Notes under the pieces: generated by a model
The model's database searches: none
What the model was told of the DNA's origin: nothing
The model's input: the letters and a program-made list of their open reading frames with translations, nothing else
Source of the DNA: Psophocarpus tetragonolobus
Taxonomy: Eukaryota > Streptophyta > Magnoliopsida > Fabales > Fabaceae
Length of the DNA stretch: 64,000 bases
Reading direction: 5' to 3'
Assembly (NCBI GenBank): GCA_037954015.1
Contig: CM075689.1
Coordinates: forward strand, 31,324,212 to 31,388,211
Shown: positions 1 through 13,675 of the stretch, one piece after another
Layout of the letters: every line of letters begins with the position of its first letter
Position numbering within the stretch: the stretch's first letter is position 1
Position numbers and translations under genes: made by a program

Positions 1-1999
1 TTATCTTTCTTCCACTTCTCCTGCCTCCTCTTGTTCTTTTTCTTCCAGTTCTTCTTCATCCTCTCCTTTCCTTTCTTTTCTTCATCTTCATCTCCTTCTT
101 CTTCTTCCTTTCTTTCGTCATATCCCTCTTTTTCTCCTTCTTCTGCTTCCACTTGCATTTTTACCTCTTGTGCTCCTTCTTCTACTTCTTCTCCATCATC
201 CTCACTCCTTCAACTAGTTTTTCTTCTTCCTCTTGTTCACCTTCTTCCACTTCTACTACATCCACTTGTTCTTCTTCTTCCCTCTCTTCTCCTTCTTCCC
301 CTTCTTCTGCCTACACTACTTCTTCTTCCTCCCCTTCTTCTTCTCCTACTTGTTCCACTTCTTCCTCATTCCCCTTTCCTTCCATTGCTTCTTCTTCCTC
401 CTCTTTTTCTCATTCTTCCACTTCTTCTTCTTCTTCCTATTGGTCTCCTTCTTCCACTTCTTCTTCTTCATCTCCTTTCATTCCACTACTTCCTCATATT
501 CCTCTTATTCTCTCCTTCTACCACTTCTTCTACTTCTACTTGTTGTTCTTCTTCATTTTCGTCTCCTTCTTCCTCTTGTTCTGCTTACACTTCTTCCTCT
601 TCCTCTTCCTCTTCTTCCACTTCTTCTCCTTCCACAACTTCTTTTTCTTTCCTTTCCGTCTTCTCCTTCCTCTTTTTCTCCATCCCCGACTTCTGTTGCT
701 TCCCATTGTTGCTCTTCCTCTTGTTCTCCTTCCCCCAAATCTTATTCTTACACTTCTTCTTCTTCTTCTTCCTCTTCTCCTCCAGATTCCACTTCTTCTG
801 GTTCTTCTTCCCTTCCCTTCCCCTCCTTCTTCCTCTTCCTCTTTTTCTCCTTTTTCCAATTCTTCTTCTTCATCTCACCCTCCTTCGACTACTTCTTCTT
901 CCTCCTCTTGTTCACCTTCTTCACTTTCCACATCTTCTTCTTCTTCCTTTTCTTCTCCTTCTTCCACTTCTTCTAGTTACTCTCCTTCTTCTTCCTCTTC
1001 TTATCTTTCTTCCACTTCTCCTGCCTCCTCTTGTTCTTTTTCTTCCAGTTCTTCTTCATCCTCTCCTTTCCTTTCTTTTCTTCATCTTCATCTCCTTCTT
1101 CTTCTTCCTTTCCTTCGTCATATCCCTCTTTTTCTCCTTCTTCTGCTTCCACTTGCATTTTTACCTCTTGTGCTCCTTCTTCTACTTCTTCTCCATCATC
1201 CTCACTCCTTCAACTAGTTTTTCTTCTTCCTCTTGTTCACCTTCTTCCACTTCTACTACATTCACTTGTTCTTCTTCTTCACTCTCTTCTCCTTCTTCCC
1301 CTTCTTCTGCCTACACTACTTCTTCTTCCTCCCCTTCTTCTTCTCCTACTTGTTCCACTTCTTCCTCATTCCCCTTTCCTTCCATTGCTTCTTCTTCCTC
1401 CTCTTTTTCTCATTCTTCCACTTCTTCTTCTTCTTCCTATTGGTCTCCTTCTTCCACTTCTTCTTCTTCATCTCCTTTCATTCCACTACTTCCTCATATT
1501 CCTCTTATTCTCTCCTTCTACCACTTCTTCTACTTCTACTTGTTGTTCTTCTTCATTTTCGTCTCCTTCTTCCTCTTGTTCTGCTTACACTTCTTCCTCT
1601 TCCTCTTCCTCTTCTTCCACTTCTTCTCCTTGCACAACTTCTTTTTCTTTCCTTTCCGTCTTCTCCTTCCTCTTTTTCTCCATCCCCGACTTCTGTTGCT
1701 TCCCATTGTTGCTTTTCCTCTTGTTCTCCTTCCCCCAAATCTTATTCTTACACTTCTTCTTCTTCTTCTTCCTCTTCTCGTCCAGATTCCACTTCTTCTG
1801 GTTCTTCTTCCCTTCCCTTCCCCTCCTTCTTCCTCTTCCTCTTTTTCTCCTTTTTCCAATTCTTCTTCTTCATCTCACCTCCTTCGACTACTTCTTCTTC
1901 CTCCTCTTGTTCACCTTCTTCACTTTCCACATCTTCTTCTTCTTCCTTTTCTTCTCCTTCTTCCATTTCTTCTAGTTACTCTCCTTCTTCTTCCTCTTC
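1..1999 (+). repeat. Two leading satellite units (starts 1 and 1001)
   Basis: Two full units outside the clear higher-order blocks. Both carry the CTCTTGTGCTCC variant. The first has CTTTCTTTCGTC and CTCCTCCAGATTCC; the second has TTCCTTCGTC and CTCGTCCAGATTCC, plus a TGCACAAC variant where others read TCCACAAC. They may be the tail of a block lying mostly outside the window. Confidence 0.8.
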
Positions 2000-2686
2000 T
2001 TATCTTTCTTCCACTTCTCCTGCCTCCTCTTGTTCTTTTTCTTCCAGTTCTTCTTCATCCTCTCCTTTCCTTTCTTTTCTTCATCTTCATCTCCTTCTTC
2101 TTCTTCCTTTCCTTCGTCATATCCCTCTTTTTCTCCTTCTTCTACTTCCACTTGCATTTTTACCTCTTGTTCTCCTTCTTCTACTTCTTCTCCATCATCC
2201 TCACTCCTTCAACTAGTTTTTCTTCTTCCTCTTGTTCACCTTCTTCCACTTCTACTACATCCACTTGTTCTTCTTCTTCCCTCTCTTCTCCTTCTTCCCC
2301 TTCTTCTGCCTAAACTACTTCTTCTTCCTCCCCTTCTTCTTCTCCTACTTGTTCCACTTCTTCCTCATTCCCCTTTCCTTCCATTGCTTCTTCTTCCTCC
2401 CCTTTTTCTCATTCTTCCACTTCTTCTTCTTCTTCCTATCTTCTTCTTCTTCTTCTTCCTCTTCTCGTCCAGATTCCACTTCTTCTGGTTCTTCTTCCCT
2501 TCCCTTCCCCTCCTTCTTCCTCTTCCTCTTTTTCTCCTTTTTCCAATTCTTCTTCTTCATCTCACCTCATTCGACTACTTCTTCTTCCTCCTCTTGTTCA
2601 CCTTCTTCACTTTCCACATCTTCTTCTTCTTCCTTTTCTTCTCCTTCTTCCACTTCTTCTAGTTACTCTCCTTCTTCTTCCTCTTC
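2000..2686 (+). repeat. Internally deleted satellite unit (687 bp)
   Basis: This unit lacks about 313 bp. The sequence runs normally to TTCTTCCTAT (2439) and then jumps into the CTTCTTCTTC tract that precedes CTCGTCCAGATTCC. Both sides of the break lie in CTTCTTCTTC-rich sequence, so slippage or short-homology deletion is likely. The same unit has a CTGCCTAAAC substitution near 2311, which puts an in-frame TAA into the otherwise open pyrimidine strand. Confidence 0.9.
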
Positions 2687-5600
2687 TTATCTTTCTTCCA
2701 CTTCTCCTGCCTCCTCTTATTTTTTTTCTTCCAGTTCTTCTTCATCCTCTCCTTTCCTTTCTTTTCTTCATCTTCATCTCCTTCTTCTTCTTCCTTTCCT
2801 TCGTCATCTCCCTCTTTTTCTCCTTCTTCTGCTTCCACTTGCATTTTTACCTCTTGTTCTCCTTCTTCTACTTCTTCTCCATCATCCTCACTCCTTCAAC
2901 TAGTTTTTCTTCTTCCTCTTGTTCACCTTCTTCCACTTCTACTACATCCACTTGTTCTTCTTCTTCCCTCTCTTCTCCTTCTTCCCCTTCTTCTGCCTAC
3001 ACTACTTCTTCTTCCTCCCCTTCTTCTTCTCCTACTTGTTCCACTTCTTCCTCATTCCCCTTTCCTTCCATTGCTTCTTCTTCCTCCTCTTTTTCTCATT
3101 CTTCCACTTCTTCTTCTTCTTCCTATTGGTCTCCTTCTTCCACTTCTTCTTCTTCATCTCCTTTCATTCCACTACTTCCTCATATTCCTCTTATTCTCTC
3201 CTTCTACCACTTCTTCTACTTCTACTTGTTGTTCTTCTTCATTTTCGTCTCCTTCTTCCTCTTGTTCTGCTTACACTTCTTCCTCTTCCTCTTCCTCTTC
3301 TTCCACTTCTTCTCCTTCCACAACTTCTTTTTCTTTCCTTTCCGTCTTCTCCTTCCTCTTTTTCTCCATCCCCGACTTCTGTTGCTTCCCATTGTTGCTC
3401 TTCCTCTTGTTCTCCTTCCCCCAAATCTTATTCTTACACTTCTTCTTCTTCTTCTTCCTCTTCTCATGCAGATTCCACTTCTTCTGGTTCTTCTTCCCTT
3501 CCCTTCCCCTCCTTCTTCCTCTTCCTCTTTTTCTCCTTTTTCCAATTCTTCTTCTTCATCTCACCTCATTCGACTACTTCTTCTTCCTCCTCTTGTTCAC
3601 CTTCTTCACTTTCCACATCTTCTTCTTCTTCCTTTTCTTCTCCTTCTTCCACTTCTTCTAGTTACTCTCCTTCTTCTTCCTCTTCTTATCTTTCTTCCAC
3701 TTCTCCTGCCTCCTCTTGTTCTTTTTCTTCCAGTTCTTCTTCATCCTCTCCTTTCCTTTCTTTTCTTCATCTTCATCTCCTTCTTCTTCTTCCTTTCCTT
3801 CGTCATATCCCTCTTTTTCTCCTTCTTCTGCTTCCACTTGCATTTTTACCTCTTGTGCTCCTTCTTCTACTTCTTCTCCATCATCCTCACTCCTTCAACT
3901 AGTTTTTCTTCTTCCTCTTGTTCACGTTCTTCCACTTCTACTACATCCACTTGTTATTCTTCTTCACTCTCTTCTCCTTCTTCCCCTTCTTCTGCCTACA
4001 CTACTTCTTCTTCCTCCCCTTCTTCTTCTCCTACTTGTTCCACTTCTTCCTCATTCCCCTTTCCTTCCATTGCTTCTTCTTCCTCCTCTTTTTCTCATTC
4101 TTCCACTTCTTCTTCTTCTTCCTATTGGTCTCCTTCTTCCACTTCTTCTTCTTCATCTCCTTTCATTCCACTACTTCCTCATATTCCTCTTATTCTCTCC
4201 TTCTACCACTTCTTCTACTTCTACTTGTTGTTCTTCTTCATTTTCGTCTCCTTCTTCCTCTTGTTCTGCTTACACTTCTTCCTCTTCCTCTTCCTCTTCT
4301 TCCACTTCTTCTCCTTCCACAACTTCTTTTTCTTTCCTTTCCGTCTTCTCCTTCCTCTTTTTCTCCATCCCCGACTTCTGTTGCTTCCCATTGTTGCTCT
4401 TCCTCTTGTTCTCCTTCCCCCAAATCTTATTCTTACACTTCTTCTTCTTCTTCTTCCTCTTCTCATGCAGATTCCACTTCTTCTGGTTCTTCTTCCCTTC
4501 CCTTCCCCTCCTTCTTCCTCTTCCTCTTTTTCTCCTTTTTCCAATTCTTCTTCTTCATCTCACCTCATTCGACTACTTCTTCTTCCTCCTCTTGTTCACC
4601 TTCTTCACTTTCCACATCTTCTTCTTCTTCCTTTTCTTCTCCTTCTTCCACTTCTTCTAGTTACTCTCCTTCTTCTTCCTCTTCTTATCTTTCTTCCACT
4701 TCTCCTGCCTCCTCTTGTTCTTTTTCTTCCAGTTCTTCTTCATCCTCTCCTTTCCTTTCTTTTCTTCATCTTCATCTCCTTCTTCTTCTTCCTTTCCTTC
4801 GTCATATCCCTCTTTTTCTCCTTCTTCTACTTCCACTTGCATTTTTACCTCTTGTGCTCCTTCTTCTACTTCTTCTCCATCATCCTCACTCCTTCAACTA
4901 GTTTTTCTTCTTCCTCTTGTTCACGTTCTTCCACTTCTACTACATCCACTTGTTATTCTTCTTCACTCTCTTCTCCTTCTTCCCCTTCTTCTGCCTACAC
5001 TACTTCTTCTTCCTCCCCTTCTTCTTCTCCTACTTGTTCCACTTCTTCCTCATTCCCCTTTCCTTCCATTGCTTCTTCTTCCTCCTCTTTTTCTCATTCT
5101 TCCACTTCTTCTTCTTCTTCCTATTGGTCTCCTTCTTCCACTTCTTCTTCTTCATCTCCTTTCATTCCACTACTTCCTCATATTCCTCTTATTCTCTCCT
5201 TCTACCACTTCTTCTACTTCTACTTGTTGTTCTTCTTCATTTTCGTCTCCTTCTTCCTCTTGTTCTGCTTACACTTCTTCCTCTTCCTCTTCCTCTTCTT
5301 CCACTTCTTCTCCTTCCACAACTTCTTTTTCTTTCCTTTCCGTCTTCTCCTTCCTCTTTTTCTCCATCCCCGACTTCTGTTGCTTCCCATTGTTGCTCTT
5401 CCTCTTGTTCTCCTTCCCCCAAATCTTATTCTTACACTTCTTCTTCTTCTTCTTCCTCTTCTCATGCAGATTCCACTTCTTCTGGTTCTTCTTCCCTTCC
5501 CTTCCCCTCCTTCTTCCTCTTCCTCTTTTTCTCCTTTTTCCAATTCTTCTTCTTCATCTCACCTCATTCGACTACTTCTTCTTCCTCCTCTTGTTCACCT

Positions 5601-6682
5601 TCTTCACTTTCCACATCTTCTTCTTCTTCCTTTTCTTCTCCTTCTTCCACTTCTTCTAGTTACTCTCCTTCTTCTTCCTCTTCTTATCTTTCTTCCACTT
5701 CTCCTGCCTCCTCTTGTTCTTTTTCTTCCAGTTCTTCTTCATCCTCTCCTTTCCTTTCTTTTCTTCATCTTCATCTCCTTCTTCTTCTTCCTTTCCTTCG
5801 TCATATCCCTCTTTTTCTCCTTCTCTGCTTCCACTTGCATTTTTACCTCTTGTTCTCCTTCTTCTACTTCTTCTCCATCATCCTCACTCCTTCAACTAGT
5901 TTTTCTTCTTCCTCTTGTTCACCTTCTTCCACTTCTACTACATCCACTTGTTCTTCTTCTTCCCTCTCTTCTCCTTCTTCCCCTTCTTCTGCCTACACTA
6001 CTTCTTCTTCCTCCCCTTCTTCTTCTCCTACTTGTTCCACTTCTTCCTCATTCCCCTTTCCTTCCATTGCTTCTTCTTCCTCCTCTTTTTCTCATTCTTC
6101 CACTTCTTCTTCTTCTTCCTATTGGTCTCCTTCTTCCACTTCTTCTTCTTCATCTCCTTTCATTCCACTACTTCCTCATATTCCTCTTATTCTCTCCTTC
6201 TACCACTTCTTCTACTTCTACTTGTTGTTCTTCTTCATTTTCGTCTCCTTCTTCCTCTTGTTCTGCTTACACTTCTTCCTCTTCCTCTTCCTCTTCTTCC
6301 ACTTCTTCTCCTTCCACAACTTCTTTTTCTTTCCTTTCCGTCTTCTCCTTCCTCTTTTTCTCCATCCCCGACTTCTGTTGCTTCCCATTGTTGCTCTTCC
6401 TCTTGTTCTCCTTCCCCCAAATCTTATTCTTACACTTCTTCTTCTTCTTCTTCCTCTTCTCGTCCAGATTCCACTTCTTCTGGTTCTTCTTCCCTTCCCT
6501 TCCCCTCCTTCTTCCTCTTCCTCTTTTTCTCCTTTTTCCAATTCTTCTTCTTCATCTCACCCTCCTTCGACTACTTCTTCTTCCTCCTCTTGTTCACCTT
6601 CTTCACTTTCCACATCTTCTTCTTCTTCCTTTTCTTCTCCTTCTTCCACTTCTTCTAGTTACTCTCCTTCTTCTTCCTCTTC
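2687..6682 (+). repeat. Higher-order repeat, four-unit block, copy 1 (A-B-C-D)
   Basis: Four units starting at 2687, 3686, 4685 and 5684. Diagnostic variants: A has CTTGTTCTCC and CTCATGCAG; B and C have CTTGTGCTCC, GTTCACGTTC and CTCATGCAG, with C also having TCTACTTCC; D has the one-base-shorter CCTTCTCTGC, CTCGTCCAG and CACCCTCCTTCG. The next block repeats this order exactly 3996 bp later. Unit A of this copy carries private changes (a T-run near 2718-2728 and TCGTCATCTCC) absent from copy 2. Confidence 0.85.
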
Positions 6683-9600
6683 TTATCTTTCTTCCACTTC
6701 TCCTGCCTCCTCTTGTTCTTTTTCTTCCAGTTCTTCTTCATCCTCTCCTTTCCTTTCTTTTCTTCATCTTCATCTCCTTCTTCTTCTTCCTTTCCTTCGT
6801 CATATCCCTCTTTTTCTCCTTCTTCTGCTTCCACTTGCATTTTTACCTCTTGTTCTCCTTCTTCTACTTCTTCTCCATCATCCTCACTCCTTCAACTAGT
6901 TTTTCTTCTTCCTCTTGTTCACCTTCTTCCACTTCTACTACATCCACTTGTTCTTCTTCTTCCCTCTCTTCTCCTTCTTCCCCTTCTTCTGCCTACACTA
7001 CTTCTTCTTCCTCCCCTTCTTCTTCTCCTACTTGTTCCACTTCTTCCTCATTCCCCTTTCCTTCCATTGCTTCTTCTTCCTCCTCTTTTTCTCATTCTTC
7101 CACTTCTTCTTCTTCTTCCTATTGGTCTCCTTCTTCCACTTCTTCTTCTTCATCTCCTTTCATTCCACTACTTCCTCATATTCCTCTTATTCTCTCCTTC
7201 TACCACTTCTTCTACTTCTACTTGTTGTTCTTCTTCATTTTCGTCTCCTTCTTCCTCTTGTTCTGCTTACACTTCTTCCTCTTCCTCTTCCTCTTCTTCC
7301 ACTTCTTCTCCTTCCACAACTTCTTTTTCTTTCCTTTCCGTCTTCTCCTTCCTCTTTTTCTCCATCCCCGACTTCTGTTGCTTCCCATTGTTGCTCTTCC
7401 TCTTGTTCTCCTTCCCCCAAATCTTATTCTTACACTTCTTCTTCTTCTTCTTCCTCTTCTCATGCAGATTCCACTTCTTCTGGTTCTTCTTCCCTTCCCT
7501 TCCCCTCCTTCTTCCTCTTCCTCTTTTTCTCCTTTTTCCAATTCTTCTTCTTCATCTCACCTCATTCGACTACTTCTTCTTCCTCCTCTTGTTCACCTTC
7601 TTCACTTTCCACATCTTCTTCTTCTTCCTTTTCTTCTCCTTCTTCCACTTCTTCTAGTTACTCTCCTTCTTCTTCCTCTTCTTATCTTTCTTCCACTTCT
7701 CCTGCCTCCTCTTGTTCTTTTTCTTCCAGTTCTTCTTCATCCTCTCCTTTCCTTTCTTTTCTTCATCTTCATCTCCTTCTTCTTCTTCCTTTCCTTCGTC
7801 ATATCCCTCTTTTTCTCCTTCTTCTACTTCCACTTGCATTTTTACCTCTTGTGCTCCTTCTTCTACTTCTTCTCCATCATCCTCACTCCTTCAACTAGTT
7901 TTTCTTCTTCCTCTTGTTCACGTTCTTCCACTTCTACTACATCCACTTGTTATTCTTCTCCACTCTCTTCTCCTTCTTCCCCTTCTTCTGCCTACACTAC
8001 TTCTTCTTCCTCCCCTTCTTCTTCTCCTACTTGTTCCACTTCTTCCTCATTCCCCTTTCCTTCCATTGCTTCTTCTTCCTCCTCTTTTTCTCATTCTTCC
8101 ACTTCTTCTTCTTCTTCCTATTGGTCTCCTTCTTCCACTTCTTCTTCTTCATCTCCTTTCATTCCACTACTTCCTCATATTCCTCTTATTCTCTCCTTCT
8201 ACCACTTCTTCTACTTCTACTTGTTGTTCTTCTTCATTTTCGTCTCCTTCTTCCTCTTGTTCTGCTTACACTTCTTCCTCTTCCTCTTCCTCTTCTTCCA
8301 CTTCTTCTCCTTCCACAACTTCTTTTTCTTTCCTTTCCGTCTTCTCCTTCCTCTTTTTCTCCATCCCCGACTTCTGTTGCTTCCCATTGTTGCTCTTCCT
8401 CTTGTTCTCCTTCCCCCAAATCTTATTCTTACACTTCTTCTTCTTCTTCTTCCTCTTCTCATGCAGATTCCACTTCTTCTGGTTCTTCTTCCCTTCCCTT
8501 CCCCTCCTTCTTCCTCTTCCTCTTTTTCTCCTTTTTCCAATTCTTCTTCTTCATCTCACCTCATTCGACTACTTCTTCTTCCTCCTCTTGTTCACCTTCT
8601 TCACTTTCCACATCTTCTTCTTCTTCCTTTTCTTCTCCTTCTTCCACTTCTTCTAGTTACTCTCCTTCTTCTTCCTCTTCTTATCTTTCTTCCACTTCTC
8701 CTGCCTCCTCTTGTTCTTTTTCTTCCAGTTCTTCTTCATCCTCTCCTTTCCTTTCTTTTCTTCATCTTCATCTCCTTCTTCTTCTTCCTTTCCTTCGTCA
8801 TATCCCTCTTTTTCTCCTTCTTCTACTTCCACTTGCATTTTTACCTCTTGTGCTCCTTCTTCTACTTCTTCTCCATCATCCTCACTCCTTCAACTAGTTT
8901 TTCTTCTTCCTCTTGTTCACGTTCTTCCACTTCTACTACATCCACTTGTTATTCTTCTTCACTCTCTTCTCCTTCTTCCCCTTCTTCTGCCTACACTACT
9001 TCTTCTTCCTCCCCTTCTTCTTCTCCTACTTGTTCCACTTCTTCCTCATTCCCCTTTCCTTCCATTGCTTCTTCTTCCTCCTCTTTTTCTCATTCTTCCA
9101 CTTCTTCTTCTTCTTCCTATTGGTCTCCTTCTTCCACTTCTTCTTCTTCATCTCCTTTCATTCCACTACTTCCTCATATTCCTCTTATTCTCTCCTTCTA
9201 CCACTTCTTCTACTTCTACTTGTTGTTCTTCTTCATTTTCGTCTCCTTCTTCCTCTTGTTCTGCTTACACTTCTTCCTCTTCCTCTTCCTCTTCTTCCAC
9301 TTCTTCTCCTTCCACAACTTCTTTTTCTTTCCTTTCCGTCTTCTCCTTCCTCTTTTTCTCCATCCCCGACTTCTGTTGCTTCCCATTGTTGCTCTTCCTC
9401 TTGTTCTCCTTCCCCCAAATCTTATTCTTACACTTCTTCTTCTTCTTCTTCCTCTTCTCATGCAGATTCCACTTCTTCTGGTTCTTCTTCCCTTCCCTTC
9501 CCCTCCTTCTTCCTCTTCCTCTTTTTCTCCTTTTTCCAATTCTTCTTCTTCATCTCACCTCATTCGACTACTTCTTCTTCCTCCTCTTGTTCACCTTCTT

Positions 9601-10678
9601 CACTTTCCACATCTTCTTCTTCTTCCTTTTCTTCTCCTTCTTCCACTTCTTCTAGTTACTCTCCTTCTTCTTCCTCTTCTTATCTTTCTTCCACTTCTCC
9701 TGCCTCCTCTTGTTCTTTTTCTTCCAGTTCTTCTTCATCCTCTCCTTTCCTTTCTTTTCTTCATCTTCATCTCCTTCTTCTTCTTCCTTTCCTTCGTCAT
9801 ATCCCTCTTTTTCTCCTTCTCTGCTTCCACTTGCATTTTTACCTCTTGTTCTCCTTCTTCTACTTCTTCTCCATCATCCTCACTCCTTCAACTAGTTTTT
9901 CTTCTTCCTCTTGTTCACCTTCTTCCACTTCTACTACATCCACTTGTTCTTCTTCTTCCCTCTCTTCTCCTTCTTCCCCTTCTTCTGCCTACACTACTTC
10001 TTCTTCCTCCCCTTCTTCTTCTCCTACTTGTTCCACTTCTTCCTCATTCCCCTTTCCTTCCATTGCTTCTTCTTCCTCCTCTTTTTCTCATTCTTCCACT
10101 TCTTCTTCTTCTTCCTATTGGTCTCCTTCTTCCACTTCTTCTTCTTCATCTCCTTTCATTCCACTACTTCCTCATATTCCTCTTATTCTCTCCTTCTACC
10201 ACTTCTTCTACTTCTACTTGTTGTTCTTCTTCATTTTCGTCTCCTTCTTCCTCTTGTTCTGCTTACACTTCTTCCTCTTCCTCTTCCTCTTCTTCCACTT
10301 CTTCTCCTTCCACAACTTCTTTTTCTTTCCTTTCCGTCTTCTCCTTCCTCTTTTTCTCCATCCCCGACTTCTGTTGCTTCCCATTGTTGCTCTTCCTCTT
10401 GTTCTCCTTCCCCCAAATCTTATTCTTACACTTCTTCTTCTTCTTCTTCCTCTTCTCGTCCAGATTCCACTTCTTCTGGTTCTTCTTCCCTTCCCTTCCC
10501 CTCCTTCTTCCTCTTCCTCTTTTTCTCCTTTTTCCAATTCTTCTTCTTCATCTCACCCTCCTTCGACTACTTCTTCTTCCTCCTCTTGTTCACCTTCTTC
10601 ACTTTCCACATCTTCTTCTTCTTCCTTTTCTTCTCCTTCTTCCACTTCTTCTAGTTACTCTCCTTCTTCTTCCTCTTC
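6683..10678 (+). repeat. Higher-order repeat, four-unit block, copy 2 (A-C'-C-D)
   Basis: Units at 6683, 7682, 8681 and 9680 repeat the variant order of the preceding block with the same 3996-bp length. The second unit differs from copy 1 in having TCTACTTCC and a TTCTCCACTC variant near 7956. The shared order and length point to duplication of a four-unit segment, or unequal exchange out of register by four units. Confidence 0.85.
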
Positions 10679-13675
10679 TTATCTTTCTTCCACTTCTCCT
10701 GCCTCCTCTTGTTCTTTTTCTTCCAGTTCTTCTTCATCCTCTCCTTTCCTTTCTTTTCTTCATCTTCATCTCCTTCTTCTTCTTCCTTTCCTTCGTCATA
10801 TCCCTCTTTTTCTCCTTCTTCTGCTTCCACTTGCATTTTTACCTCTTGTTCTCCTTCTTCTACTTCTTCTCCATCATCCTCACTCCTTCAACTAGTTTTT
10901 CTTCTTCCTCTTGTTCACCTTCTTCCACTTCTACTACATCCACTTGTTCTTCTTCTTCCCTCTCTTCTCCTTCTTCCCCTTCTTCTGCCTACACTACTTC
11001 TTCTTCCTCCCCTTCTTCTTCTCCTACTTGTTCCACTTCTTCCTCATTCCCCTTTCCTTCCATTGCTTCTTCTTCCTCCTCTTTTTCTCATTCTTCCACT
11101 TCTTCTTCTTCTTCCTATTGGTCTCCTTCTTCCACTTCTTCTTCTTCATCTCCTTTCATTCCACTACTTCCTCATATTCCTCTTATTCTCTCCTTCTACC
11201 ACTTCTTCTACTTCTACTTGTTGTTCTTCTTCATTTTCGTCTCCTTCTTCCTCTTGTTCTGCTTACACTTCTTCCTCTTCCTCTTCCTCTTCTTCCACTT
11301 CTTCTCCTTCCACAACTTCTTTTTCTTTCCTTTCCGTCTTCTCCTTCCTCTTTTTCTCCATCCCCGACTTCTGTTGCTTCCCATTGTTGCTCTTCCTCTT
11401 GTTCTCCTTCCCCCAAATCTTATTCTTACACTTCTTCTTCTTCTTCTTCCTCTTCTCATGCAGATTCCACTTCTTCTGGTTCTTCTTCCCTTCCCTTCCC
11501 CTCCTTCTTCCTCTTCCTCTTTTTCTCCTTTTTCCAATTCTTCTTCTTCATCTCACCTCATTCGACTACTTCTTCTTCCTCCTCTTGTTCACCTTCTTCA
11601 CTTTCCACATCTTCTTCTTCTTCCTTTTCTTCTCCTTCTTCCACTTCTTCTAGTTACTCTCCTTCTTCTTCCTCTTCTTATCTTTCTTCCACTTCTCCTG
11701 CCTCCTCTTGTTCTTTTTCTTCCAATTCTTCTTCATCCTCTCCTTTCCTTTCTTTTCTTCATCTTCATCTCCTTCTTCTTCTTCTTTTCCTTCGTCATAT
11801 CCCTCTTTTTCTCCTTCTTCTGCTTCCACTTGCATTTTTACCTCTTGTGCTCCTTCTTCTACTTCTTCTCCATCATCCTCACTCCTTCAACTAGTTTTTC
11901 TTCTTCCTCTTGTTCACCTTCTTCCACTTCTACTACATCCACTTGTTCTTCTTCTTCACTCTCTTCTCCTTCTTCCCCTTCTTCTGCCTACACTACTTCT
12001 TCTTCCTCCCCTTCTTCTTCTCCTACTTGTTCCACTTCTTCCTCATTCCCCTTTCCTTCCATTGCTTCTTCTTCCTCCTCTTTTTCTCATTCTTCCACTT
12101 CTTCTTCTTCTTCCTATTGGTCTCCTTCTTCCACTTCTTCTTCTTCATCTCCTTTCATTCCACTACTTCCTCATATTCCTCTTATTCTCTCCTTCTACCA
12201 CTTCTTCTACTTCTACTTGTTGTTCTTCTTCATTTTCGTCTCCTTCTTCCTCTTGTTCTGCTTACACTTCTTCCTCTTCCTCTTCCTCTTCTTCCACTTC
12301 TTCTCCTTCCACAACTTCTTTTTCTTTCCTTTCCGTCTTCTCCTTCCTCTTTTTCTCCATCCCCGACTTCTGTTGCTTCCCATTGTTGCTCTTCCTCTTG
12401 TTCTCCTTCCCCCAAATCTTATTCTTACACTTCTTCTTCTTCTTCTTCCTCTTCTCATGCAGATTCCACTTCTTCTGGTTCTTCTTCCCTTCCCTTCCCC
12501 TCCTTCTTCCTCTTCCTCTTTTTCTCCTTTTTCCAATTCTTCTTCTTCATCTCACCTCATTCGACTACTTCTTCTTCCTCCTCTTGTTCACCTTCTTCAC
12601 TTTCCACATCTTCTTCTTCTTCCTTTTCTTCTCCTTCTTCCACTTCTTCTAGTTACTCTCCTTCTTCTTCCTCTTCTTATCTTTCTTCCACTTCTCCTGC
12701 CTCCTCTTGTTCTTTTTCTTCCAGTTCTTCTTCATCCTCTCCTTTCCTTTCTTTTCTTCATCTTCATCTCCTTCTTCTTCTTCCTTTCCTTCGTCATATC
12801 CCTCTTTTTCTCCTTCTCTGCTTCCACTTGCATTTTTACCTCTTGTTCTCCTTCTTCTACTTCTTCTCCATCATCCTCACTCCTTCAACTAGTTTTTCTT
12901 CTTCCTCTTGTTCACCTTCTTCCACTTCTACTACATCCACTTGTTCTTCTTCTTCCCTCTCTTCTCCTTCTTCCCCTTCTTCTGCCTACACTACTTCTTC
13001 TTCCTCCCCTTCTTCTTCTCCTACTTGTTCCACTTCTTCCTCATTCCCCTTTCCTTCCATTGCTTCTTCTTCCTCCTCTTTTTCTCATTCTTCCACTTCT
13101 TCTTCTTCTTCCTATTGGTCTCCTTCTTCCACTTCTTCTTCTTCATCTCCTTTCATTCCACTACTTCCTCATATTCCTCTTATTCTCTCCTTCTACCACT
13201 TCTTCTACTTCTACTTGTTGTTCTTCTTCATTTTCGTCTCCTTCTTCCTCTTGTTCTGCTTACACTTCTTCCTCTTCCTCTTCCTCTTCTTCCACTTCTT
13301 CTCCTTCCACAACTTCTTTTTCTTTCCTTTCCGTCTTCTCCTTCCTCTTTTTCTCCATCCCCGACTTCTGTTGCTTCCCATTGTTGCTCTTCCTCTTGTT
13401 CTCCTTCCCCCAAATCTTATTCTTACACTTCTTCTTCTTCTTCTTCCTCTTCTCGTCCAGATTCCACTTCTTCTGGTTCTTCTTCCCTTCCCTTCCCCTC
13501 CTTCTTCCTCTTCCTCTTTTTCTCCTTTTTCCAATTCTTCTTCTTCATCTCACCCTCCTTCGACTACTTCTTCTTCCTCCTCTTGTTCACCTTCTTCACT
13601 TTCCACATCTTCTTCTTCTTCCTTTTCTTCTCCTTCTTCCACTTCTTCTAGTTACTCTCCTTCTTCTTCCTCTTC
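10679..13675 (+). repeat. Higher-order repeat, three-unit block, copy 1 (A-E-D)
   Basis: Units at 10679, 11678 and 12677, total 2997 bp. Unit E is marked by TTCCAATTCTTC in place of TTCCAGTTCTTC near 11720, and by CTTCTTTTCCTTCG near 11785. A and D carry the same markers as in the four-unit blocks, so this block looks like a four-unit block that lost one unit and gained private changes. Confidence 0.85.
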